Positions 42,695-51,672 of a DNA stretch of 64,000 nucleotides are shown piece by piece. The position numbers and the translations under genes are program-made. The notes beneath the pieces were generated by a model. The model was given only the letters and a program-made list of their open reading frames with translations. It was not told the DNA's origin and did not search any database. Position 1 is the first letter of the stretch. Every line of letters starts with the position of its first letter. Origin of the DNA: Elephas maximus indicus (taxonomy: Eukaryota > Chordata > Mammalia > Proboscidea > Elephantidae); contig NC_064823.1 of assembly GCF_024166365.1 (NCBI RefSeq), forward strand, positions 6,814,924 to 6,878,923, read 5' to 3'.

Positions 42695-45224
42695 AGAGCC
42701 TTAATACCACATGCCAAAATGAATAGTTACCCACTGAGTCACAGTAGCATATAGGAGGCCTGTCGCTGAAGAGAACGGATTATCTCTGCAGACAGGCTTA
42801 GTATCAATAGGAAAACAGGCAGAGATGAGGAAAGCATGCCAGCCGATTAGGTCCAGATATAGAATTATACAAGTTACTCCATTTCTCCTAGGACAGCAAA
42901 AAACAGAGAGAGACTAGGGGAATTCAGAAGGCTTTTCATAAAATAAAACTGCAAGAGGAGAAACATTTTTTTTCTTACGTTTTATTAGTTAATATTCATG
43001 ATAATTGACTAAAAAATATGGAAACAACTTTATTCTGGATTTTAGAATGACAATTATTAACCATATTTTGCTGGAGTAAAAGTTATATTTATAGAGGTTC
43101 TAATATTCATCAGGGATATATAGATCTATGTATATCTATATATAGGTATAGATCTCTATATATGATAGACTTTTAGAAAATAGAACTATCTTGGTAGTCC
43201 TAAATTTGCTCCCACATTAAAGTCAAACAGAGTGGTTGAAAGATAGGGAAATTATTCTCAGTGCATCTGCCAAGCAATTTCAGACAATTGACTGGTTTTT
43301 TTAGGTAGTAAGCTCTGAAAACAGAAGCTGTTGAAAGCTATCTGACCTGAATTTATTCCGCGAAATTTTTTTCCCATCGAAGAGCGTAATATCTGTGATT
43401 TATCCTCTGTTGCTGCTCTATCTACGCTAATGCGCCATTATGCAGAGCTGTTGTTTCACATGTATGGCCATCACTCTTCCTGAAGCCAGAGCTTCACCGT
43501 TGCGTCAGACGTCGTCTGGCATAATCTATTTAGCTACTCAATTTTACCTCCATAGTTTCTGATGAGTCTGGAATAATTGCTTAAATATTTACTCTTCTAT
43601 GTTTAAAATTTGCTAGAACAAGGAAATTATGCATGCAGAAAGTGTATAGGGGGCTTGACGATAACAAATGATACATAAGGCAGAGCCTAATGTGGCTTTC
43701 CTGGAGTAGAAACGGTGGTAATAAATCACCTGCCAATGTTGATCATAAAATACTGCATTGGCCTCCATCAGCCACAAGAGAAAGGTTAAATGTTATTTCT
43801 CACAATAACCATGTGGTCTTCGTAGCTGACACCTCCAATATTAGACTCCATCATTATTTTCTATAGAAAACATTTAATCTTTATTCCTAATGGAACATTT
43901 TTATGAAGAACTACTTTGCAAATACCTAACATCCTTGAAATACCCTCATTCATTTTATGGTCATTTTTGCCTATAAAAGTATTCCCTTCTTTAGTATAAG
44001 AAACTACGTTTAGGTAATGGGTTGTTTTGGGAGGTTGAAATTCATTCTGGTCAACTGTAAGTGACCTTTTAATGATTGGATTCTTATGAACTGAGTGTTG
44101 GTGTAGGCTGTGAATGGAAATATTATCTCTGAATAAGCTCAGTGATTTATTTTCTAGCTTATTTATTAAATCAAATCCCTATTTTGTCCATATTGCATTT
44201 CAAGTGACTCATTTGAAATATCAGCCTCTTCTCTTGGCCCATGCGTACAATTATTTCCCTAATACGCTTTCTGTCAAGTATTAATTGTTATAGAGTGAGT
44301 TTAAAATGTATGTTAGTCTCACAGGGTTAGGCATAAAATATGTTTCCAGAGATATATATGTGAGCATTATATTTATGAAGATATTGATGTATGTACACAT
44401 AAGCTACAATATTTTTATGCAAATAGCATGCGCCTTTTGCATTTGTTTGCTGGCTGTGCCCTCCCCCAGGTACCCTCTCAAATGCCACTATGCAGATCCT
44501 TCACTTTACTGTAAAAAAATAAAATAAAATAACATATCTCAGGGGTGGGGGAGGCACAGCTGGCAAATAAATGCAAAAGGCATGGGTTATTTGCATAAAA
44601 ATACAGTACATGATTGTAGACCCTCTCAATTGTGGTCAAAAACAGTATCAGATTAACTGTTCATGACCCCAGCTACACCTGTATGGCCTCCACTACTCAC
44701 TGCAGTATTTTCCACTCTTATTTCTGAAAGAGTCAATTTAGTAACCTGGTGTGCTCACAAAATAGTTTTTTAGCTTTAATGGACATGCAGCATCCTTCCT
44801 ATTCTTCCTGTGTTCAAGAAACCATTTTAAAGGGACCTTCTATTGGCAGTGCTCAAAAAGAGAACACTAAGACTCATCAGAAGAGTTTCATCTCCTGACA
44901 TTCCCCATACAACCAATACTCAAGGTGTCAGAGCAAGCTTGACAGTGCAGAGGCAAGGAGAACACCTTCCCGCATAATCATTGTGGAAATTTGTCACCAG
45001 GCACCCAAAGCATCAGTGTATGTGACCACTCAACACACATACTCCTTCACAATGATTTTCCAAACAACTCAACCCAAGACTTTCTTCTGTAATGATACTT
45101 TTCTTGAATGAAACAGTCTCATATTTATACATGCATTTAAATTTTCACATGTAGTGTTTCTTACCATGGAGCTACAGAGGTATACAAGCAACCTAACTTG
45201 AGAATACAGGCTTTGCTTTGCACT
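42695..45224. other. Longest repeat-poor interval; candidate conserved non-coding DNA
   Basis: About 2.5 kb without a nameable repeat or gene. The part at 43300-43620 retains a cluster of CpGs ('ttattccgcgaaattt', 'ctacgctaatgcgccattat', 'cgttgcgtcagacgtcgtct'), unusual in decayed intergenic DNA. A perfect inverted repeat CAGACG-T-CGTCTG sits at 43506-43518. A (TA/GATC)-rich low-complexity run lies at about 43118-43165. Confidence 0.4.
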
Positions 45225-45440
45225 ACAGGATTGCGAACAATTTAAGGGCAAGTGCTGTTATCTTTCTTTCTCACAGCTGTAAACCCATAACAATTCCCGG
45301 CATTGAACAATCTATATCCCCTGAGTAGTTCCTGGCAAAGGTTTTTGCTTTTATTTCCTGGGCTGAAAATGACAAAGATCAAATCCATCCCAGTCACTGT
45401 TGTGCTATCAGCACCGTCCTAGAATTGTGTAGTTTAAATA
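45225..45440 (+). repeat. L2 3' fragment (tentative)
   Basis: 'caatttaagggcaagtgctg' through 'cccggcattgaacaatctat', then 'gtttaaataaatatataagg', follows the outline of an L2 3' end. 'tgaatatatgaataaatgaa' beyond the SINE at 45659 would be its tail. Weak match. Confidence 0.35.
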
Positions 45441-45449
45441 AATATATAA

Positions 45450-45655
45450 GGAGCCCTGGTAGCACAATGGTTAAGTACTTGGCTGCTAACAAAATGTCAG
45501 TGGTTTAAACTCACCAATTGTTCAGTGGAAGAAAAGACCTGGTGATCTGCTCCCAAAAATATTACAGACTAGGAAATCCTATGGGGCAGTTCTACTCCGC
45601 CTTACAGTGTCACTATGAGTTGGACTCGACTTGATGGCACACCACAACAACAACT
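45450..45655 (+). repeat. AfroSINE (long variant)
   Basis: Sense SINE: 'ggagccctggtagcacaatg', 'gctgctaacaaaatgtcagt', a middle block 'ggtgatctgctcccaaaaat', 'ctatggggcagttctactcc', ending 'gcacaccacaacaacaac', an RTE-like (CAA)n tail. Confidence 0.92.
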
Positions 45656-45859
45656 AATGAATATATGAATAAATGAAGGACAATTTATGTGGTTTTCCCA
45701 GATAGGTCAGTGTATATGAAAAGATAATTCAATATTCTACATTTTATAAAGATTATAAATAATGCATATATTTAAAATTATGGCTTTTCACATTTCTGGT
45801 TTCACCATCGAGTTTTGAAATACATAGAATCAATTATCTGTTTTTGAGGCTGAAGATAG

Positions 45860-46275
45860 ACAAATAGCTGTCATAGAGTCTACTCCAAGTCATAGATACC
45901 TTACTTACAATAGAACAAAATGCATCCCGGGCCTGTGTCATCACAATCCCCAGCATGTTCTAGTCCGTCGATGTGTCACTGTGTCAGTCCGTCTCTCTGA
46001 GGGACCAAGCATGATGTCTCCTCCAGAACAGTCAGAAAATGTTCTGTTGTGATCCGTAAGGTTTTCAATGGCTAATTTTCAGAATTAGATTACCAGGCAT
46101 TTCTTTCAGGTCTGTTTTAGTCTGAAAGTTCTGCTGACACTCAACCACCATGGATAATCCTCCTGGTATTTGAAATACTAATACCATAGCTTCCAGCATC
46201 ACAGCAACATTCAAGCCTTCACAGTAAGACAAACTGATGTACCGGTGCTGATTAAAGCCATAAATAGAGGAAACA
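45860..46275 (-). mobile_element. Internally deleted RTE derivative, antisense
   Basis: The left part (45866 to about 46022) is RTE 3'-end sequence ('gagggaccaagcatgatgtc'). The right part (46026-46275) is RTE 5'-end sequence, matching 35925-36140 of the large element in order ('tgttttagtctgaaagttct' versus 'tgttttagtctggaagctgt'). The whole endonuclease and reverse-transcriptase region is missing between them. It looks like a non-autonomous deletion derivative. Confidence 0.7.
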
Positions 46276-46389
46276 ACATTTCTCCAACATACAGTTTAGA
46301 ACTAGAATTCATTTCTGAAAAATGATAAAGACCTTGTTACCTTTCCATTTTTTGTCTTTTCTTTTAATCCCTGTTAGGATATATAAAAT

Positions 46390-46583
46390 TAATTGCTGTC
46401 AGTCAATCCCAACTCAAGGCACCCCTATGTGTGTCAGAGTAAAATGGTGCTACATAAGGTTTTCAACAGCTGATTTTTATGAAGTAGATCACTAGTCATT
46501 TCTTCTGTGGTGCCTCTGGGTGAACTCGAACAGCCACCCTCTTAGTAGTAAGTGTATTAACCATGTACGCTACTCAGGACTCT
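46390..46583 (-). repeat. Second-type AfroSINE, antisense
   Basis: Reversed SINE with 'attgctgtcagtcaatccca', 'tgaagtagatcactagtcat', 'gtgcctctgggtgaactcga' and the head 'cgctactcaggac'. Confidence 0.8.
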
Positions 46584-46597
46584 CTCTTCTGTCTCAT

Positions 46598-46629
46598 TAC
46601 GTGCGCGCGCGCACACACACACACACACA
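46598..46629. repeat. Alternating purine-pyrimidine (CG)n-(CA)n tract
   Basis: Thirty-two bases of strict alternation, including the 14-bp palindrome GTGCGCGCGCGCAC (46601-46614) followed by (AC)n. Such sequence can adopt left-handed Z-DNA. Confidence 0.9.
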
Positions 46630-46662
46630 GAAGTAAAAGAGCATTCACAAGTTAATCCAACA

Positions 46663-46755
46663 CGTACTCCCTGGAAACTCTGGGGCAGTCCTACTCTGTC
46701 CTATAGGGTTTCTGTAAGTCAGAATCGACTCCATGGCAGTGAGTTTGGTTTTTAA
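46663..46755 (+). repeat. AfroSINE 3' part, sense, 5'-truncated
   Basis: Only the 3' half remains: 'ctccctggaaactctggggc', 'ctactctgtcctatagggtt', 'gtcagaatcgactccatggc'. Confidence 0.85.
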
Positions 46756-48302
46756 TTTGGTTTTATCTTGTTTTACTATGCAGTTTTCTTGTACTTGGAG
46801 GGTATAGCCAACTGTGTATCACGGCCCATATATTCTTTCCTTAATGTTTCCACGTTATATATTCATCTGTCATAATCTCCTTGTTTTAGAAATTGTATAT
46901 TCGGATAACTTTGTAAGGTGAGTTGTGTAAGTCTGAATGTATTTCAGGAGGAGTGAGTCTATAGATTTATTCAATTTCCTAAAGATATTTGGACCCAAAG
47001 ACATTAAGAAACACTGCAGTACATTTCTGATGTTCAAAATTCACCATTTTATCCTCACAGTTATCTTAAACTGACATTTTTTAGATTTGATACTCTCACT
47101 CTAAAGCCTGTGATCATTTTCATTCAAATTACTTAGCATGTTTTATAAGTTTCTCCATAATAAGTAATTTCTCTTTCTAGGCAGACATAGTCATAACAAC
47201 ACATTAAAAATGTTACCATCACAATCATTACATTTTACTTCCAAATGTTGTTATACTTTGTAAAACCAGGTTCTCTATATAAACAATTTTATGTATAAAT
47301 ATTCATAATTCATTACTTTCTTTAGATGCAATGCTATGTGGTAAATCAGACCTTGCCTTTGTCTTCACTATCCCTGACTTTATTTAATATTCTTCATTCC
47401 AAGTCCCATATTGTTTTGTTTCATAAGCACTGTACTCCTTCAATTGTTTTAATCCTTCAAGGTCAAATTAACTATTGCCTGTCTAGTAATGAACATTCAT
47501 CTCATTTTTTTTTCTTTAAATTCCACTCACACAGCTCTGTGTCTTTTCTGTGGAAACATAAAATCATACTGCATTTGTACACAATAAGGTTTCTAAGGAG
47601 AGAGTAGAAAAAAAGGAGAGAGTAGAGAGAATACAAAAATGAGAAAACATTAAAAGAAAAATAGAAGAAAAATTTCTAGAAATATAGAAAAACAAGAATT
47701 TTCAGACTGGAAGAGCCCCACTAATAATATGGAGTGGGTTAAAAATCAAAGACACAATAGATTAAAAAAATACATTCTAGTAAATTTTAAATAAAAGTTT
47801 CCCAAGACTGCTTAACAAAAAAGTATTTATAAAAATCCAAAATGGAAGGAAAAATATCTCTTGAGGGGAGAAAAAAAAAAAAAATACCTGTATGTTACCA
47901 AAAATTTAATGACAAATATGCTCCAAATATATTAACAGTTATAGTAAATTAAGAAAAAAAAAAAAAAAGGTAACTGAGAAAAGCTTTTAACAATCTGGGG
48001 AAAATTATTTTGAAATCAGAGAATTTTTTATCCAGGTAAGGGATGTCCACTGTGAGGGTGAAAAAAAGATATTTTCAATTACAGAAAGGCTAAAAAATTG
48101 TATCTTTCAAGGAACTTTACTATAAAACAAGAGCAACATCAAAGTAAACAAGAGTCAAAGGATGTGTTCCTTATTTTTTTTTGTAACAGATGATACATTT
48201 AAAGTGCTATTTAAAATTTTGCGGAGGTAAAATATCCTACAGATTTTGTTTTTACTTGAATTCTGGTAACACTATAATATTTCTCTTGAAAATGTTGTGT
48301 TT
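46756..48302. other. No recognised gene or repeat
   Basis: AT-rich interval. It holds a 13-bp direct repeat around a short A-run at 47595-47625, and several A-runs at about 47872-47885 and 47955-47968. Confidence 0.5.
47595..47625. repeat. 13-bp direct repeat flanking a short poly(A)
   Basis: 'aaggagagagtag' at 47595-47607 and 47613-47625, with only AAAAA between. Confidence 0.8.
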
Positions 48303-48507
48303 CTTAGTTGCCATCGAGTCAATGACAGCTCATGGCCACACCATGTGTGTCAGTGTAGAAGTGTGCTGCATAGGGCTTCCAGGGGCTCCTTTTTTGGAAG
48401 TAGATTACCGCTTTCCTCTGAGCTGCCTCTGGGTGGACTTAAACCTCCAATCATTTATTAACAGTCGAACACTTCAACCCTTTGCACCATGCAAAGCAGG
48501 GACTCCT
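48303..48507 (-). repeat. Second-type AfroSINE, antisense
   Basis: Reversed SINE: 'agttgccatcgagtcaatga', 'ggaagtagattaccgctttc', 'gctgcctctgggtggactta', ending 'agcagggactcct', the tRNA-like head. Confidence 0.88.
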
Positions 48508-48513
48508 CAAAAT

Positions 48514-48862
48514 AAAGGTTCCTGTTAGGTGCTGTCCAGTCGATTTTGGCTCACAGGGACACCATGTGACAGAGTAGAACTTCACCATAGAAACCCTGGT
48601 GGGTAGTGGTTAAGTGTTACGGCTGCTAACCAAGAGTTCGGAAGTTCGAATCCCCCAGGAGCTCCTTGCAAACTCTGTGGGGCAGTTCTATTCCGTCCTA
48701 TAGGGTCACTTTGAGTCGGAATAAACTCCACGGCAGTGGGTTAATCTTTACAATAGCAGATCACCAGGTCTGTTCTGCTATAGAGCAGCTGTTGGGTTCA
48801 ACCATCAGCCTTTTGTTTATCAGCGGATCACTTAACCATTGCACCACCATGACTCTTTATAG
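48514..48862 (-). repeat. AfroSINE, antisense, split by a nested SINE
   Basis: The outer reversed SINE consists of 48514-48590 ('aggtgctgtccagtcgattt', 'gacagagtagaacttcacca') and 48744-48862 ('cagatcaccaggtctgttct', 'gatcacttaaccattgcacc'). The two halves rejoin when the sense SINE at 48591-48743 is removed. Confidence 0.85.
48591..48743 (+). repeat. AfroSINE, sense, nested in an antisense SINE
   Basis: 'gaaaccctggtgggtagtgg', 'gctgctaaccaagagttcgg', 'ctgtggggcagttctattcc', 'gagtcggaataaactccacg', 'gcagtgggtt'. Younger than the SINE it splits. Its head 'gaaaccctggtgg' matches that of 33388 and 49755, suggesting one late subfamily. Confidence 0.93.
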
Positions 48863-49036
48863 GGCGACTTTATTTTTATGTCCTAGAAAAAATTTTAAAA
48901 TGTAGGAAAGATGAAGCACTCAATACACTTTAATACATGAATAGATGAATGAAACAAAATGGTACCATAATATGTTATATACAAAATTCTGCTTTTTCTT
49001 TTTTTACAAAATCAATATTTTTGGATACTTTTCCCC

Positions 49037-49250
49037 ATGGTGTTTTTGTTGTGTGCCGTTGGGCTGAATTTAACGCAGAGTGACCTATATGATAGGGTAG
49101 AACTGCTCCTGAGATTTCCTAGGTTTTTTTTTTAATCTTTAGGGAAGCCTATTGCCAGGTCTTTTCTCCCACTGAGCAGCTGATGGGTTCGAACAGAGGA
49201 TCTTTCAGGTAGCAGCCAAGCACTTAACCATTGTGCCATCAGTGCTCCTA
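49037..49250 (-). repeat. AfroSINE (long variant), antisense
   Basis: 'ttgttgtgtgccgttgggct', 'agggtagaactgctcctgag', 'ttctcccactgagcagctga', 'ggtagcagccaagcacttaa', ending 'tgtgccatcagtgctcc'. Confidence 0.88.
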
Positions 49251-49438
49251 TGAATCCACAGTATTTCCTTTAGACATGTGAGATAATGAATTCATGAATA
49301 TAATAACAGATACAGCCAAGTTATCATTCATTGACATTGAAATAGTTTAACATTTTTGCAATTACAAATAAGATATAATAAAAAAGTATTATTAAATATT
49401 CAGAACATATTTGCATTGAGAGTTAAATTTCTGGATGT

Positions 49439-49612
49439 CGCTGTTGTTAGCTGCTGTCCAGTCAGACCCCAATTTATGAAGAGTATGAAAAAAAAATTTT
49501 TTTTTTTTTTTTTAATGCCCATAGTGATTTTCCCTATGATCAGGTATGGACAAATCTGTTGTGATTCATGGCGTTTTCATTGGCTGATCTATCAAAATTA
49601 GATTGGTGGCAA
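49439..49612 (-). repeat. Second-type AfroSINE fragment, antisense, with A9T17 tract
   Basis: 'ttgttagctgctgtccagtc' opens it. An A9T17 tract (49488-49513) interrupts it, and 'ttttcattggctgatctatc' with 'aaaattagattggtgg' continue it. Truncated at its head. Confidence 0.65.
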
Positions 49613-49754
49613 TTATTCCTAGAAATGTCTGGATTATAGGGCATTCATTTTTTTTTAAATAGGTATTATCTAATTATCTTTTAAACATGTCAATTCATTT
49701 TTCCAAAAATAATTTGTAAAAAGGCCTATTTTTTTCTGCACTTATAACAATAGT

Positions 49755-49927
49755 TGGGAACCCTGGTAGGTAGTGGTTAAGTGCTATGGCTGCTAACCAA
49801 CAGGTCGGCAGTTCAAATCTGCCAGAAGCTTCTTGGAAACTCTATAGGGCAATTCTACTCCATCCTATAGGGTTGCTATGAGTCGGGATCGACTAGACGG
49901 CAGTGGGTTTATTTTTTGTTTTGTTTG
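49755..49927 (+). repeat. AfroSINE, sense, with target-site duplication
   Basis: 'tgggaaccctggtaggtagt', 'ctaaccaacaggtcggcagt', 'gagtcgggatcgactagacg', 'gcagtgggttta' and a short T/G tail. Flanked by the identical 13-bp 'ttataacaatagt' (49742-49754 and 49928-49940). Confidence 0.95.
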
Positions 49928-50189
49928 TTATAACAATAGTAGGATGATAGTTTTAATGCAACATATTTTTGTTTCAGGTAGTTGTTCGTATAGAAAAAGT
50001 GAATATACATATGTGTGTATATACCTATGTGTATATATATATTCACACACACACATATTCTATATCTACTACTATGAGTCTATCTAGGAACCCTATAAAC
50101 CATTAAAATGTATTGAAAACCTGTTCCATTAAACTACTGCTAAAGTAGAGGTTGTCTTCGTATTTTTAAGGGACCTTATCTTTTTTGCT

Positions 50190-50575
50190 TGTTTTATTTA
50201 TTTAATTACTGTGGTGCAAATACACACAACAAAACGTACAACAGTTCAGCAAATTCTACAAGTACCAATCACTAACACTGGTGACATTCTTCAAGTTGTG
50301 CAGCCATTGTCACTAACCTTTTCCAAATTACTCTACCACCGTTAACATAACCTTGCTACCCCCTAAGCAAAAGCCTCTGCTTTCCCCCTTCCTCCCACCC
50401 TGGGTGGCCACAAATCTTTGTTTCTATATATTTGCTTATTTCATATAAGGAAATCGTACAGTATTTGCCCTATTCCAAATGATTTATTTTTTTTAAGCAT
50501 AATGTTTCCAAGGTTCATTCACATTGTGATACACATCAAGATTTTATTTCTCATTATGGCAAGTAAACCAAAAAA
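50190..50575 (-). repeat. Older L1 3' region, antisense
   Basis: 'caaatacacacaacaaaacg', 'aagttgtgcagccattgtca', 'ccctgggtggccacaaatct', then 'gtttccaaggttcattcaca'. This is the reversed 3' UTR/ORF2 end of an older L1, comparable to 37440-37750. Confidence 0.65.
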
Positions 50576-50586
50576 AAATTAATAAA

Positions 50587-50691
50587 TACATACAAACCCC
50601 TTGTCCTCAGGTCCGACTCATAGCAACCCTGTACCACAGAGTAGAACTGTCCCATAGGGTTTCCAAGTGGCTGATAGATTTGAACTACCAA
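50587..50691 (-). repeat. AfroSINE half, antisense, cut by an L1
   Basis: Tail half of a reversed SINE ('caggtccgactcatagcaac', 'agggtttccaagtggctgat', 'gatttgaactaccaa'). It stops exactly at the poly(A) end of the L1 at 50692. The missing head half is not found beyond the far end of that L1. Confidence 0.85.
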
Positions 50692-51672
50692 TTTTTTTTT
50701 TTTAATAATTTTTATTGTGTTTTAAGCGAAAGTTTACAAATCAAGTCCGTCTGTCACATATAAGCTTATATACACCTTACTCCATACTCCCATTTACTCT
50801 CCCCCTAATGAGTCAGCCCCTTCCCTCCTTCCAGTCTCTCCTTTCGTGATGGTTTTGTCAGTTTCTAACCATCTCTACCCTCCCATCTCCCCTCCAGACA
50901 GGAGAAGCCAACACAGTCTCAAGTGTCCACCTACTACAGGTAGCTCACTCTTCATCAGCATCTCTCTCCAACCCGTTGTCCAGTCCCTTCCATGTCTGAT
51001 GAGTTGTCTTCGGGAATGGTTCCTGTCCTGGGCCAACAGAAGGTTTGGGGACCATAACCACCGGGATTCTTCTAGTCTCAGTCAGACCATTAAGTCTGGT
51101 CTTTTTTTGAGAATTTGGGGTCTGCATCCCACTGTTCTCCTGCTCCCTCAGGGGTTCTCTGTTGTGCTCCCTGTCAGGGCAGTCATTGGTTGTGGCTGGG
51201 TACCATCTAGTTCTTCTGGTCTCAGGATGAAGTAAGTCTCTGGTTCATGTGGCCCTTTCTGTCTCTTGGGCTCATAGTTATCGTGTGACCTTGGTGTTCT
51301 TCATTCTCCTTTGATCCAAGTGGTTTGAGACCAGATGATGCATCTTAGATGGCCGCTTGTTAGCATTTAAGACCCCAGACGCCGCACTTCAAAGAGGGAT
51401 GCAGAATGTTTTCATAATAGAATTATTTTGCCAATTGACTTAGAAGTCCCCTTAAGCCATAGTCCCCAAACCCCCACCCTTGCTCCACTGATCTTCGAAG
51501 CATTGAGTTTATCCCAGAAACCTTTTGCTTTTGGTCCAGTCCAGTTGAGCTGACCTTCCGTGTATTGAGTATCGTCCTTCCCTTCACCTAAAGTAGTTCT
51601 GATCTACTAACTAATCAGTAAATAACCCTCTCCTACCCTCCCCCCGCATAACAACAAAAGTTTGTGTTCTTC

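Noticed and set aside
44306..44527. A small sense frame of 73 residues in the repeat-poor interval
   Set aside because: Short, of low complexity, without a splice context, Kozak-like start or recognisable homology; expected by chance in 2.5 kb.
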